Origin: Vibrio marisflavi CECT 7928
Lineage (GTDB): Bacteria > Pseudomonadota > Gammaproteobacteria > Enterobacterales > Vibrionaceae
Assembly: GCF_921294215.1 (NCBI RefSeq)
Contig: NZ_CAKLDM010000002.1
Location: 248,001 to 312,000, forward strand
Direction: 5' to 3'
DNA: 64,000 nt
Part shown: piece by piece, positions 31,493 through 40,007 of the stretch
Position numbering within the stretch: the stretch's first letter is position 1
Layout: every line of letters begins with the position of its first letter
Made by a program: the position numbers and the translations under genes
Notes under the pieces: generated by a model
Database searches by the model: none
The model's input: the letters and a program-made list of their open reading frames with translations, nothing else
What the model was told of the DNA's origin: nothing

Positions 31493-31633
31493 ATGGTTGA
31501 CTATATTCGGACAAGGCTAGCTTTGGGAAGCCAAGAACAAATACAGATGCGTAAGAGTATTGTATCCTACTCTTTGTCTGCCCTTTTAATATTACTTCTT
31601 ATATCTCATATTGATGGTCTAGCTGTATTATAG
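31493..31633 (+). CDS. Possible 46-residue single-TM small protein
   Basis: The frame is ATG to TAG. It begins MVDYIRTRLALGSQEQ, then a basic MRK, then one hydrophobic stretch of about 18 residues (VSYSLSALLILLLISHI), ending DGLAVL. An AAGG lies about 11 bases upstream. The basic-then-hydrophobic layout resembles a small inner-membrane protein or the N-terminus of a degraded membrane sensor. A plus-strand terminator about 150 bases downstream suggests a real transcript. I recognise no family; coding status is uncertain. Confidence 0.4.
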   Translation: MVDYIRTRLALGSQEQIQMRKSIVSYSLSALLILLLISHIDGLAVL

Positions 31634-31729
31634 CTGTTAAGTAATCTTTAGAGCCTTCACATTTAAACTGTAAAATATATAAAAGTACTTTCTTATAGCA
31701 ACAGTTGAACTAATAAGTATTAGTGGTCC

Positions 31730-31749
31730 CTAGCTAGCTAGCTAGCTAG
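31730..31749. repeat. Perfect (CTAG)5 tandem tetranucleotide repeat
   Basis: Five uninterrupted copies of the self-complementary tetranucleotide CTAG, preceded by CC and followed by TACTTT. CTAG is generally rare in gammaproteobacterial genomes, so a run of five stands out. It lies between the small ORF and its downstream terminator and could change copy number by slippage. Confidence 0.9.
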
Positions 31750-31783
31750 TACTTTAGTCGGTATGAAATACATATAATACCAG

Positions 31784-31821
31784 TTTCAAATGTCGAAATA
31801 ATGAAACTGGTATTTTTTGTT
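31784..31821 (+). terminator. Plus-strand terminator in the mtnN-cbiB gap
   Basis: A 13-bp perfect stem, AATACCAGTTTCA / TGAAACTGGTATT, is followed by a T-rich tract on the plus strand (TTTTTTGTTT counting the arm's last bases). The minus side has no T tract, so it does not suit mtnN. It implies a rightward transcript ending here. Confidence 0.75.
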
Positions 31822-31893
31822 TCCTAATGTAACACTTTCATAAGCTTGGATTTAAGAATCAAATTCTTTGAAGCTTTTAAAGTAGAAAAACTT

Positions 31894-32592
31894 TTAGTTT
31901 TTAAGCAAGTCCACCATCTTCAATACCATTTCTGAAGAGCTTTGTGCAGCTAATGGTAAGAACTCTTCAAAGCTCATTGGTGACTCTTTGTCTGCAACAT
32001 CAGAAATGGCTCTGACAACCACAAATGGAACTTTAAATTGATGGCAAGTTTGTGAAATTGCCGACGCTTCCATTTCAACTGCAATTACGGAAGGGAAGTT
32101 CGTGCGAATTTGCTGCTGACGCTCTGCTGAACAAACGAATGCATCACCTGTACAGATTAACCCGCGTACAGCATGTTTATCTGCCATCATAGTCAATGCT
32201 TTTTCAGCGACATCCATTAGCTTTTGGTCCGCAGAGAAAGCTGCTGGTTGACCTGCCATCTGACCAATTTCATAGCCAAAAGCTGTTACATCAGCATCGT
32301 GGTGACGCACTTCTGTTGAAATGACAACATCACCTAAGTTTAATGTTGAATCAAAGCCGCCAGCGGATCCTGTGTTAATAATGTAATCAGGTTGATGTTC
32401 ATCAATCAGAATAGTGGTGCCTATTGCAGCTGCGACTTTACCAATGCCCGATTGCAGTAAAACCACATCAAGCCCATTGAGAGTACCAGAATAAAATGTG
32501 CAGCCAGCCTTATTTTGTTCTTTACAATCACTGATCTTTTGTTTGAGAATGGCCACTTCTTGTTCCATCGCACCAATAATGCCGATTTTCAT
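31894..32592 (-). CDS. mtnN: 5'-methylthioadenosine/S-adenosylhomocysteine nucleosidase
   Basis: The enzyme hydrolyses MTA, SAH and 5'-deoxyadenosine; it clears products of SAM chemistry (including radical SAM enzymes) and feeds the LuxS/AI-2 pathway. It is 232 residues, the same length as in E. coli. Glu12 in GAMEQEV is the catalytic acid, [11 protein letters not shown] is the ribose-binding segment, and the catalytic Asp lies in RAISDVAD. It is transcribed leftward toward cbiB, but the 666-base gap makes co-transcription doubtful. Confidence 0.97.
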   Translation of the reverse strand: MKIGIIGAMEQEVAILKQKISDCKEQNKAGCTFYSGTLNGLDVVLLQSGIGKVAAAIGTTILIDEHQPDYIINTGSAGGFDSTLNLGDVVISTEVRHHDADVTAFGYEIGQMAGQPAAFSADQKLMDVAEKALTMMADKHAVRGLICTGDAFVCSAERQQQIRTNFPSVIAVEMEASAISQTCHQFKVPFVVVRAISDVADKESPMSFEEFLPLAAQSSSEMVLKMVDLLKN

Positions 32593-32806
32593 AATTACTC
32601 TCTATCTTGTTTGAAATGAACGTAGTGAAAGTGTATCACGTTCCCTTATCTCGAGGGACTGTTGTTTGTTTTAATACAGGGATTCGTACATAGCAATTTA
32701 GTCGAAGTTGTGGTTGGTGACTGAGTTCACTATTGCAGGCTTTTACAGCATTTGTCGCTGTAAGGGCGGTGTTTTGTGCGTTTTTTAGAGCTATTGCGGA
32801 GGCGAT

Positions 32807-33988
32807 ATGAGTTTGAATACTCGTTTTATGGTTTATTTCCCTATGCTGTTCATGGCGACATTTTGGGGGCTAATGAAGGTTGGTTTGCCAATATTTCCAA
32901 CCATGCCTAGCTTGCTGAACACATCGGAAGATACCGTCCGTTTTATCATTTCTTTATCGTTTATCTTTGGTGGGCTTTCTCCTCTGATATGGGGACCGTT
33001 GATCGATAAGATGCAAATGAAACGATTCATTGAACTCGTTTGTGTGGTAGGCGGTGTTGCTCTAGTGCTTGCCTCTTTTGCAAATAATATTGTTTTCTTT
33101 GGGATCTTATTTGTTTTGGCCAGTGCATTTGTGAGTGGTCTTTCTGTGTGTAGTCGAGCTTTCCCTGTTACGTATTTGAAAGATCCTGAGCAGGTTAAGC
33201 ACGCATTATCGCTAACTTCTTTTGGTGGCTATTCCGCAGCTTTCCTTACGCCTCTGTTGTCTGGTTGGATCAGTACATGGTTAGGCTGGCGAGCTGTGTT
33301 TCTCATTATTCCCATTTGGCTGGTGGCGATGTTCTTTTTAGTACGTAGCTTACCCGGTCAATCTCAGTCATCGGGTAGTCTGACTTTTAAGCAATCCTTA
33401 AAACAGATGGGTGCTCACTTTCAAAATAGAGTGTTTCGTAAAGCGTTAATTGTTGTGATGTGTATGGCGTCTGTCATTCAGAGCTATTACATTGCTGTGC
33501 CATTTTGGCTCACACCTGTTTATCACATTCAACCGGATCAAGTTGCGTACTACTTGCTCCCTACATTGCTGCCGGGAATCATTTATCCGCCTTTTTCAAA
33601 TTATATGATTCAAAAATTAGGCGAGCGTTTTATATTAAACTCAATGAAAGCCTGCTTTCTATTGGCAGGCGTGAGCGCATTTGTATTAAGTTTTGCTGGA
33701 AACACTATTAGTTGGCTTTGGTTAGTACCAGGGTTCCTTGCCACATTATATTCAGTCGCGCTAATACCTATTTTGTTGTTTCACACTTTTAATACCATTG
33801 AAGAAGGCAAGAGCAGTGCATCGGGGCTGATTGGTGTTGCAACCTATGTGTCCGGTGGGATTGGCATGTTGATAACCGTTTACATCAACTTGCATAATTT
33901 CTATTGGGAAGGTGTCTTTATTCTTGTCGCTGCATTGGTTTCATTCTGGGCTTTAAAGGGTGTAGTGAAATTGCCAGCTAAGCAGTAA
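32807..33988 (+). CDS. MFS transporter, Bcr/CflA-like
   Basis: This 393-residue polytopic protein has about twelve hydrophobic segments. The MFS loop 2-3 motif is present in the form GPLIDKMQMKRF, after a TM helix with GGLSPLIWG. The N-terminal half holds TYLKDPEQVKHALSLTSFGGYSAAFLTPLLSGW, resembling the drug/H+ antiporter (DHA1) subgroup with Bcr and CflA. The substrate cannot be predicted. GGAGG lies upstream of the ATG. It is probably monocistronic; the rpsO promoter begins ten bases after its stop. Confidence 0.82.
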   Translation: MSLNTRFMVYFPMLFMATFWGLMKVGLPIFPTMPSLLNTSEDTVRFIISLSFIFGGLSPLIWGPLIDKMQMKRFIELVCVVGGVALVLASFANNIVFFGILFVLASAFVSGLSVCSRAFPVTYLKDPEQVKHALSLTSFGGYSAAFLTPLLSGWISTWLGWRAVFLIIPIWLVAMFFLVRSLPGQSQSSGSLTFKQSLKQMGAHFQNRVFRKALIVVMCMASVIQSYYIAVPFWLTPVYHIQPDQVAYYLLPTLLPGIIYPPFSNYMIQKLGERFILNSMKACFLLAGVSAFVLSFAGNTISWLWLVPGFLATLYSVALIPILLFHTFNTIEEGKSSASGLIGVATYVSGGIGMLITVYINLHNFYWEGVFILVAALVSFWALKGVVKLPAKQ

Positions 33989-33997
33989 AATTATCAG

Positions 33998-34026
33998 TTG
34001 ATTAAAAGGTGTGGTTTTTTTATAAT
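33998..34026 (+). promoter_or_regulatory. Sigma-70 promoter of rpsO
   Basis: TTGATT (33998-34003), a 17-base spacer and a perfect TATAAT (34021-34026) are followed by a GC-rich discriminator CCGCGC, typical of growth-rate-controlled ribosomal promoters. Confidence 0.8.
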
Positions 34027-34098
34027 CCGCGCTTCGCGTAGCGGCTGAATCAGAGATTGGCTGCTACATATTTACTTTACTCTTATTAGGAGAGAATG

Positions 34099-34368
34099 AT
34101 GTCTCTGAATGCAGAAACTAAAGCGGCTATCGTAGCTGAATACGCTCAATCTGAAGGCGATACAGGTTCACCAGAAGTTCAAGTTGCACTACTTACAGCT
34201 TCTATCAACCACCTTCAAGGTCACTTCAAAGCACACAAAGGTGATCACCACAGCCGTCGCGGTTTGCTACGTATGGTATCTCGCCGTCGTAAGCTTCTTG
34301 ACTACTTGAAAGGCAAAAACCTTTCTCGTTACCAAGATCTAATCAAACGTCTAGGCCTACGTCGCTAA
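34099..34368 (+). CDS. rpsO: 30S ribosomal protein S15
   Basis: S15 binds 16S rRNA early in assembly of the central domain. It is 89 residues from the second of two tandem ATGs; AGGAG is six bases before that ATG and only three before the first, at 34096. The rRNA-binding signatures [35 protein letters not shown] and LGLRR are full-length. It is usually autoregulated through its leader. It is followed by a strong terminator and then pnp. Confidence 0.98.
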   Translation: MSLNAETKAAIVAEYAQSEGDTGSPEVQVALLTASINHLQGHFKAHKGDHHSRRGLLRMVSRRRKLLDYLKGKNLSRYQDLIKRLGLRR

Positions 34369-34381
34369 GATCAGTTTGTTC

Positions 34382-34408
34382 AAAAAAGGGGCATTATGCC
34401 CCTTTTTT
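34382..34408 (+). terminator. rpsO terminator
   Basis: AAAAAAGGGGC / GCCCCTTTTTT with loop ATTAT lies 13 bases past the rpsO stop. Readthrough into pnp is known for this operon in E. coli. Confidence 0.88.
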
Positions 34409-34420
34409 GTTACCTAGAAT

Positions 34421-34450
34421 TTACCAATCGTAGAGCATCTAGTTTATACT
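34421..34450 (+). promoter_or_regulatory. Candidate pnp promoter
   Basis: TTACCA, an 18-base spacer and TATACT lie between the rpsO terminator and the pnp leader hairpin. A GC-rich discriminator follows. Confidence 0.45.
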
Positions 34451-34503
34451 ACGTCCGGCGAACGCCCTCTCCAGATAAGAAGACGTTGCCGAACAATATT
34501 CAA

Positions 34504-34611
34504 AGCATTGCAGTCACCGAAGTCGACCGGAAGGTCGCGGCTATTAAAAGTGCTACTTTAAGGCTATAGCCTTTACCAAGTATGCTTTTACTAGTCGCGA
34601 TTTGTAATGCT
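34504..34611 (+). promoter_or_regulatory. pnp leader hairpin (RNase III processing / PNPase autoregulation)
   Basis: The leader folds into a long stem. AGCATTGCA (34504-34512) pairs with TGTAATGCT (34603-34611); the middle arms, including TAAAAG / CTTTTA and ACTT / AAGT, are imperfect; and AAGGC-TATA-GCCTT caps the structure. It ends 50 bases before pnp. In E. coli, RNase III cleaves the equivalent stem and PNPase then degrades its own message; the same control is inferred here. Confidence 0.7.
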
Positions 34612-34661
34612 CTGAGTGCTAAATCAATTATTCTAAGCAATGCTTAGAGCAAGGAAATATA

Positions 34662-36800
34662 ATGTTTGAAAAACCAGTAGTTAAAACGTTCCAGTACGGT
34701 AACCACACGGTTACTTTAGAAACTGGTGTTATCGCGCGTCAAGCAACAGCAGCGGTAATGGTTACAATGGACGACACTGCAGTATTTGTATCTGTTGTCG
34801 GTAAAAAAGAAGCGGTAGAAGGTCAAGACTTCTTCCCTCTAACAGTAAACTACCAAGAGCGTACTTACGCAGCTGGTAAAATCCCTGGTGGATTCTTTAA
34901 GCGTGAAGGTCGCCCTTCTGAAGGCGAAACACTAATTGCACGTCTTATCGACCGTCCAATTCGTCCACTTTTCCCGGACGCGTTTAAAAACGAAGTACAA
35001 GTTATCGCGACAGTAGTATCTGTAAACCCAGATGTTCAGCCTGATATCCCAACAATGATTGGTACATCTGCTGCGCTAGCGATTTCTGGTATCCCGTTCA
35101 ATGGCCCTATCGGCGCAGCTCGTGTTGCTCATATCGATGGTCAATTGGTACTTAACCCTAGCCAAACTGAGCTAGAGGGCTCTCGCCTAGACCTAGTTGT
35201 AGCGGGTACTGAGTCTGCAGTATTGATGGTTGAGTCAGAAGCTGACAACTTGACTGAAGAAGAAATGCTTTCTGCGGTTGTATTTGGTCACGACCAGCAA
35301 CAAACTGTGATTAAAGCAATCAACGAATTTGCTGCTGACGTTGCTACTCCTGCATGGGACTGGACTGCACCTGAAGAGAACACTTCACTTAACGCTAAGA
35401 TTGCAGATTTAGCAGAAGCGAAACTAGTTGAAGCATACAAAATCACTGAAAAGATGGCTCGTTACGACCGCATCCATGAGATCGCTGACGAAGTAAACGA
35501 AGCTCTTCTTGCAGAAGATCCAGAAGCGAACACTAAAGAAATTCACACTATCTTCCACGACCTAGAGAAGACAGTTGTGCGTCGCAGCATTATCGCTGGT
35601 AACCCACGTATTGATGGTCGTGAAAAAGATATGGTTCGTGCGCTAGACGTACGTACTGGCGTTCTTCCTCGTACACATGGTTCGTCTCTATTTACTCGTG
35701 GTGAAACACAGGCTCTTGTGACTGCTACATTAGGTACTCAGCGTGATGCACAAATCATCGATGAGCTAACAGGTGAGCGTAAAGATCACTTCCTACTGCA
35801 CTACAACTTCCCTCCATACTGTGTTGGTGAAACTGGTTTTGTAGGTTCTCCAAAGCGTCGTGAAATCGGCCACGGTAAACTTGCGAAGCGCGGTATTGCT
35901 GCAGTAATGCCATCTGTAGATGAGTTCCCATACACAGTACGTGTTGTATCAGAAATCACTGAATCTAACGGTTCTTCTTCAATGGCTTCTGTATGTGGTA
36001 CTTCTCTTGCTCTTATGGATGCGGGTGTACCAATTAAATCTTCTGTTGCTGGTATAGCAATGGGTCTAGTTAAAGAAGGCGATGACTTTGTTGTTCTTTC
36101 TGACATCTTGGGTGATGAAGACCACCTAGGTGACATGGACTTTAAAGTAGCGGGTACTCACACTGGTATCACTGCACTGCAAATGGATATCAAGATCGAA
36201 GGTATCACAAAAGAAATCATGCAGATTGCATTGAATCAAGCGCAAGGTGCTCGTAAGCACATCCTGTCTGTGATGGATCAAGCTATTTCTGGTTCTCGTG
36301 AAGATATTTCTGAGTTCGCTCCGCGTATTCACACTATGAAGATCAGTGCTGAGAAGATCAAAGATGTGATCGGTAAAGGTGGTGCAGTTATCCGTGCTCT
36401 GACTGAAGAGACTGGTACAACTATCGAAATCGAAGACGACGGTACAATTAAGATTGCAGCAACTGAAGGTACAGCTGCGAAAGAAGCAATTCGCCGTATC
36501 GAAGAAATCACTGCTGAAGTTGAAGTCGGCCGTATCTACACAGGTAAAGTTGCTCGTCTAGCTGACTTTGGTGCGTTCGTTACTGTCCTTCCTGGTAAAG
36601 ATGGTTTAGTACACATTTCTCAAATCGCAGATAAGCGTATTGAGAAAGTATCAGACTACCTGAAAGAAGGCCAAGAAGTTCAAGTTAAAGTACTTGAGAT
36701 CGACCGCCAAGGACGTGTTCGTCTAAGCATGAAAGAAGCGGTAGAAAAGGCTGAACCAGAAGCTGAAGCGAATGGCAACACTGAAGGTAACGCAGAGTAA
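34662..36800 (+). CDS. pnp: Polyribonucleotide nucleotidyltransferase (PNPase)
   Basis: PNPase is a phosphorolytic 3'-5' exoribonuclease and degradosome component. The protein is 712 residues (E. coli 711). Two RNase PH cores are visible: [13 protein letters not shown] in the first; [15 protein letters not shown] and [15 protein letters not shown] in the second, with the catalytic-site [23 protein letters not shown] domain ([16 protein letters not shown]) and an S1 domain ([16 protein letters not shown]) complete it, with an acidic tail. It sits in the conserved rpsO-pnp-nlpI order. Confidence 0.98.
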   Translation: MFEKPVVKTFQYGNHTVTLETGVIARQATAAVMVTMDDTAVFVSVVGKKEAVEGQDFFPLTVNYQERTYAAGKIPGGFFKREGRPSEGETLIARLIDRPIRPLFPDAFKNEVQVIATVVSVNPDVQPDIPTMIGTSAALAISGIPFNGPIGAARVAHIDGQLVLNPSQTELEGSRLDLVVAGTESAVLMVESEADNLTEEEMLSAVVFGHDQQQTVIKAINEFAADVATPAWDWTAPEENTSLNAKIADLAEAKLVEAYKITEKMARYDRIHEIADEVNEALLAEDPEANTKEIHTIFHDLEKTVVRRSIIAGNPRIDGREKDMVRALDVRTGVLPRTHGSSLFTRGETQALVTATLGTQRDAQIIDELTGERKDHFLLHYNFPPYCVGETGFVGSPKRREIGHGKLAKRGIAAVMPSVDEFPYTVRVVSEITESNGSSSMASVCGTSLALMDAGVPIKSSVAGIAMGLVKEGDDFVVLSDILGDEDHLGDMDFKVAGTHTGITALQMDIKIEGITKEIMQIALNQAQGARKHILSVMDQAISGSREDISEFAPRIHTMKISAEKIKDVIGKGGAVIRALTEETGTTIEIEDDGTIKIAATEGTAAKEAIRRIEEITAEVEVGRIYTGKVARLADFGAFVTVLPGKDGLVHISQIADKRIEKVSDYLKEGQEVQVKVLEIDRQGRVRLSMKEAVEKAEPEAEANGNTEGNAE

Positions 36801-36828
36801 TAATTTGTCGTCACTTCACATGCATTAG

Positions 36829-36893
36829 GTGGGGTTTCCCCCACTATGTAAAAAGCGTGTTATAAAAAAGGGAGCATTGTCGCTCCCTTTTTT
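36829..36893 (+). terminator. Two hairpins terminating pnp
   Basis: A GC stem GTGGGG / CCCCAC (36829-36844) is followed by a canonical terminator AAAAAAGGGAGC / GCTCCCTTTTTT (36864-36893). Confidence 0.85.
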
Positions 36894-36912
36894 AATGCGG
36901 ATAGCTGGCTTT

Positions 36913-37074
36913 ATACCAATGCCAGTAATTAAGTTCTTACAATATTGTACAGGGAAAATCGTTCAGAACTAGGCAGGCTATTTGATAACTAGCTATTCTA
37001 ATTATGAAAATCCTAGCGAAGTTATGAGCGATTTTAGCCAGTAAAGATGATTAAATAATTGCTGGAATTGGTAT
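36913..37074. repeat. 162-base inverted-repeat element (MITE-like) between pnp and nlpI
   Basis: The ends ATACCAATGCCAGTAATTA (36913-36931) and TAATTGCTGGAATTGGTAT (37056-37074) are inverted repeats with 17 of 19 matches. Internally, AAAATCGTTCA pairs with TGAGCGATTTT (10 of 11), and AGTTCT / AGAACT and CTAG-containing arms add further stem. The whole segment could fold as one long imperfect hairpin. It has no coding capacity. This is the shape of a non-autonomous mobile or dispersed palindromic repeat; I cannot count genomic copies from here. Confidence 0.6.
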
Positions 37075-37101
37075 TACTATCGGTATACAGGAGTATTATT
37101 T

Positions 37102-38001
37102 GTGAAAAGGATTCGAACCACTTTATTGAGTGTGTTTTCACTATTGCTTGTAAATGGTTGTGCATCGCAAAGCCAGTGGTTGTATCCACCTATGGCAATA
37201 CCATTACAAGTTAGCGCTAAGAAAGAAGTTCAAATAGCTCAACTTACTCAGCTGATCCAACGAAAGAACCTTGACGATCAAGTGAGAGCAAAAATGCTCT
37301 ACGAGAGAGGTAGCTTTTACGATAGCGTCGGTCTTCGCCTTTTAGCACGCCTAGACTTCGATCAATCACTTGCACTCGATCCAGCTCAATCTGATGTTTA
37401 TAACCTATTGGGTGTGAACTTTACCGAAGAGCAACAATATGATGACGCGTATGAAGCGTTTGATTCTGCCATTGAGCTAAATCCAGATAACTTATTTGCT
37501 ATCAGAAACCGTGCTATTGCACTTTATTACGGGGGCAGGTACGAGCTGGCGTTAGAAGATCTGAAAAAACTCACCAAAGATGGAGAAGTGGACCCTTTTA
37601 TCAGCCTTTGGCGCTACATTATTGAATACGAAATCGATCCAACCTTAGCAAAAAAACAGCTCACTGAAAAATACGATGCAAGAAAGCCCGGCTGGGGTTG
37701 GTTCTTGGTGGGGCTGATGTTAGATAAAGTATCTAATGAAGAAGCATTAAAAGCCATTGTGACAACTTCGGCAGACAATGTCGTGCTAGCAGAACGATTA
37801 ACAGAAACGTATTTCTATATCGCAAAACGCTATCAGCTAAATGGTGATCTCAAGAGTGCCTATACTCTTTATAAAATCGTATTGTCTTCAAATGTCTACG
37901 ACTATATAGAGCATAAATACGCATATATTGAGTTAGATAGAATTAAAAAAGAGGCCGCGCAGCTTCAGCAACAAGCAGCCTCTGTCGAGAAAGTTAACTA
38001 G
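37102..38001 (+). CDS. nlpI: TPR lipoprotein NlpI
   Basis: NlpI is an outer-membrane lipoprotein adaptor that, in E. coli, scaffolds peptidoglycan hydrolases and partners the protease Prc. The protein is 299 residues with a GTG start preceded by AGGAG. The signal peptide is MKRIRTTLLSVFSLLLVNGC. TPR repeats lie at about 60-165 (YERGSFYDSVGLRLLARLDFDQSLALDP-type units, VYNLLGVNFTEEQQYDDAYEAFDSAIELNPDN). The sequence after that is helical. It follows pnp as in E. coli, separated here by the inverted-repeat element. Confidence 0.93.
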   Translation: MKRIRTTLLSVFSLLLVNGCASQSQWLYPPMAIPLQVSAKKEVQIAQLTQLIQRKNLDDQVRAKMLYERGSFYDSVGLRLLARLDFDQSLALDPAQSDVYNLLGVNFTEEQQYDDAYEAFDSAIELNPDNLFAIRNRAIALYYGGRYELALEDLKKLTKDGEVDPFISLWRYIIEYEIDPTLAKKQLTEKYDARKPGWGWFLVGLMLDKVSNEEALKAIVTTSADNVVLAERLTETYFYIAKRYQLNGDLKSAYTLYKIVLSSNVYDYIEHKYAYIELDRIKKEAAQLQQQAASVEKVN

Positions 38002-38007
38002 ATTGAC

Positions 38008-38886
38008 TTATTGTTCGCTGGTGTCCAGTCCTGCCAAGCGATGCCAGTAGCCATTACATTGTTTGTCTTCTAATTTAATAGGTTCAGAGCGGCTTTCAGC
38101 TGCTTTGAACCTATCAATTTCGGCCAAAGTATCTAACCCCAATGGACTTAGCCTGACCACGTCAACCAGTGACCTCATCTCTTTGACATCGTTGATTAGG
38201 TTGTAACAGTAGCCTGATTGAGTTTGTATTCCATTAAGGTTGAACACTTGCTGATCTTCTTGGCTGGAGATCTTCACCCCAGTAGGGTACTTGATACAAC
38301 AGGTCTCGCAATCATCTTTGCTTTTGTTTTCCGCACGAGCAGTAAAGCAACGTGCAGAGTAGGCTAGTGGTAAGTACCCATAACTAAACACTTCGGTTTC
38401 GAACTTTCCGCGAATACCTAGTTCTTCACATTGCTGCAAGGTGTTGTTTAGCCAATCTTTTGACAGCTCGACAGGCATACACCAACGAACCATTCCCTGT
38501 TTTAGGAAAAGGCTTAAAGTCCCGGCATTGTATGCATTGACAGCTGGTCCAACAGTAAAAGGAACACTGTTCTCATAAGCAAGTTGAATCGCGGAAACAT
38601 CGTTGGCTTCAACAATAAAGTCACCGTTGTCTATGTACTTCTTCATCACGTTGACTTCACTAGGCGCTTCTAATAATGCCATTGTAGAGAGTACAACTTG
38701 CTTACCTGAAGAGGCCAACTCTTTAGCTAAATCAAGCCAGTGAGCAGGCTTTAATTCTCGTCTTTTAGAGCAAACTGTTTCACCTAGATAAACGATATCG
38801 GCAGAGCTCTTCGCAGCCTGTGAGTAGAATTCTTCTACCGTAGATTTCGACCAAAAGTATAGAACTGGCCCTAGAGAATATTTCAT
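38008..38886 (-). CDS. ubiV: O2-independent ubiquinone hydroxylation protein UbiV
   Basis: UbiV (YhbV) is a U32-peptidase-like protein that, with UbiU and UbiT, hydroxylates the ubiquinone precursor without oxygen. It is 292 residues. The four [4Fe-4S] cysteines are at exactly the E. coli positions: 39, 180, 193 and 197 (GETVC, SARCF, DDCETCC). It lies 15 bases downstream of ubiU in the same operon and is convergent with nlpI, with only six bases between the stops. Confidence 0.94.
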   Translation of the reverse strand: MKYSLGPVLYFWSKSTVEEFYSQAAKSSADIVYLGETVCSKRRELKPAHWLDLAKELASSGKQVVLSTMALLEAPSEVNVMKKYIDNGDFIVEANDVSAIQLAYENSVPFTVGPAVNAYNAGTLSLFLKQGMVRWCMPVELSKDWLNNTLQQCEELGIRGKFETEVFSYGYLPLAYSARCFTARAENKSKDDCETCCIKYPTGVKISSQEDQQVFNLNGIQTQSGYCYNLINDVKEMRSLVDVVRLSPLGLDTLAEIDRFKAAESRSEPIKLEDKQCNGYWHRLAGLDTSEQ

Positions 38887-38901
38887 ATGAGTGATTTTTC
38901 C

Positions 38902-39915
38902 TTATTGCCAGTTACGATGATAGGCGCCTAATGTAGTTTGGCTGCCTTCGGAGACATTTTCTAAGGCTTGATTCCAAGCATGCTCTACTTGATAGGATGC
39001 AGGAGAGCGCTGGTAAGCATCAATCGCCGCGCGCCATGTTCGAGTCACCTGCTCGACATAAGCAGGGCTTCGTTGGCGCCCTTCAATTTTTACTGAAGCT
39101 ACTTTGGCAGCAAACAGCTCAGGTATTAATGCGAGAGTGTTGAGGCTAGTGGGTTCTTCGAGCGCGTGATAGCGTTGATTGTTCGTGTTCAGTTCAGAGT
39201 GGAATCGGCCTTTACAAAGTGTCGGGTAGCCTGCATTTTCATTCTTGCCATATCTGTCGATGAGAATATTGTTGAGGCGAGACTCTAAACCTTGATCTGT
39301 TTCTTGCCAGCGAACATATTTTGCAGGTGAGCATGCCCCAACGGTATTTGGAGATTCACCTGTGAAGTAGGATGAAAGGTAGCAGCGCCCTTCCGACATA
39401 ATGCACAGGCTGCCAAAAGCAAAGACTTCGAGCTCTACATCGTCACAGATATTGCGTGATAACTGCTTTACTTGATGAATTGAGAGTACTCGAGGTAGAA
39501 CAACGCGTTTGATATTGAAGTTTTGTTTGTAAAAATCAATCGCAGCTACGTTGGTAGCAGAAGCTTGTACGGATAAATGCAACTCTAAGTGAGGGTATTT
39601 GTTGGCGGCATATTCGAGTACCGCAATGTCTGCGATAATTAGAGCATCGACACCTATATCTGCCGCTTTATCAACAGCATCTGTCCACCTTTTGAAGTTG
39701 TCTGGATGCGCGAAAGTGTTTAGTGCGATGTGAATTTTCTTATTACGGTCGTGAACGTATTTGACTGCGTTGTCTAGTTTTTTGCCGGTGAAGTTTAGGC
39801 CAGCAAAATGCCGAGCATTGGTATCGTCTTTAAATCCAATATATACAGCGTCTGCACCGCAATCGATAGCAGTTTTTAAAGCAGGAAGGTTACCTGCTGG
39901 GCACAAGAGTTCCAT
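38902..39915 (-). CDS. ubiU: O2-independent ubiquinone hydroxylation protein UbiU
   Basis: UbiU (YhbU) is the heterodimer partner of UbiV. It is 337 residues and starts MELLCPAGNLPALKTAIDCG. The [4Fe-4S] ligands are visible as Cys171, Cys178, Cys195 and Cys234 (SLCIMSEGRC, VGACSPAKY, PTLCKGRF), two residues offset from E. coli. The U32 family signature surrounds the first two. It heads ubiU-ubiV. ubiT, which lies next door and divergent in E. coli, is here separated by rocS. Confidence 0.95.
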   Translation of the reverse strand: MELLCPAGNLPALKTAIDCGADAVYIGFKDDTNARHFAGLNFTGKKLDNAVKYVHDRNKKIHIALNTFAHPDNFKRWTDAVDKAADIGVDALIIADIAVLEYAANKYPHLELHLSVQASATNVAAIDFYKQNFNIKRVVLPRVLSIHQVKQLSRNICDDVELEVFAFGSLCIMSEGRCYLSSYFTGESPNTVGACSPAKYVRWQETDQGLESRLNNILIDRYGKNENAGYPTLCKGRFHSELNTNNQRYHALEEPTSLNTLALIPELFAAKVASVKIEGRQRSPAYVEQVTRTWRAAIDAYQRSPASYQVEHAWNQALENVSEGSQTTLGAYHRNWQ

Positions 39916-40007
39916 TGTTGATCTGACATAGATTGGTCATGATAAAATTTTAAGCTTGCTGAGGAGTGGGGTGATTGATTTAAGGCAGGTTTAAGCGAGT
40001 TTAGCCA

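Larger units (their letters stand above)
31228..31893. other. AT-rich gap between cbiB and mtnN with unusual content
   Basis: This 666-base interval splits what is usually a compact mtn-btuF type cluster. It contains a minus-strand -10 TATAAT for cbiB (31251-31256) and a stem AAAATGGG / CCCATTTT (31306-31330). It also contains a 46-codon plus-strand ORF (31493-31633), a perfect (CTAG)5 array (31730-31749) and a strong plus-strand terminator (31784-31821). No B12-box (GCCACTG type) was found on the minus strand, so I reject a cobalamin riboswitch. Confidence 0.6.
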
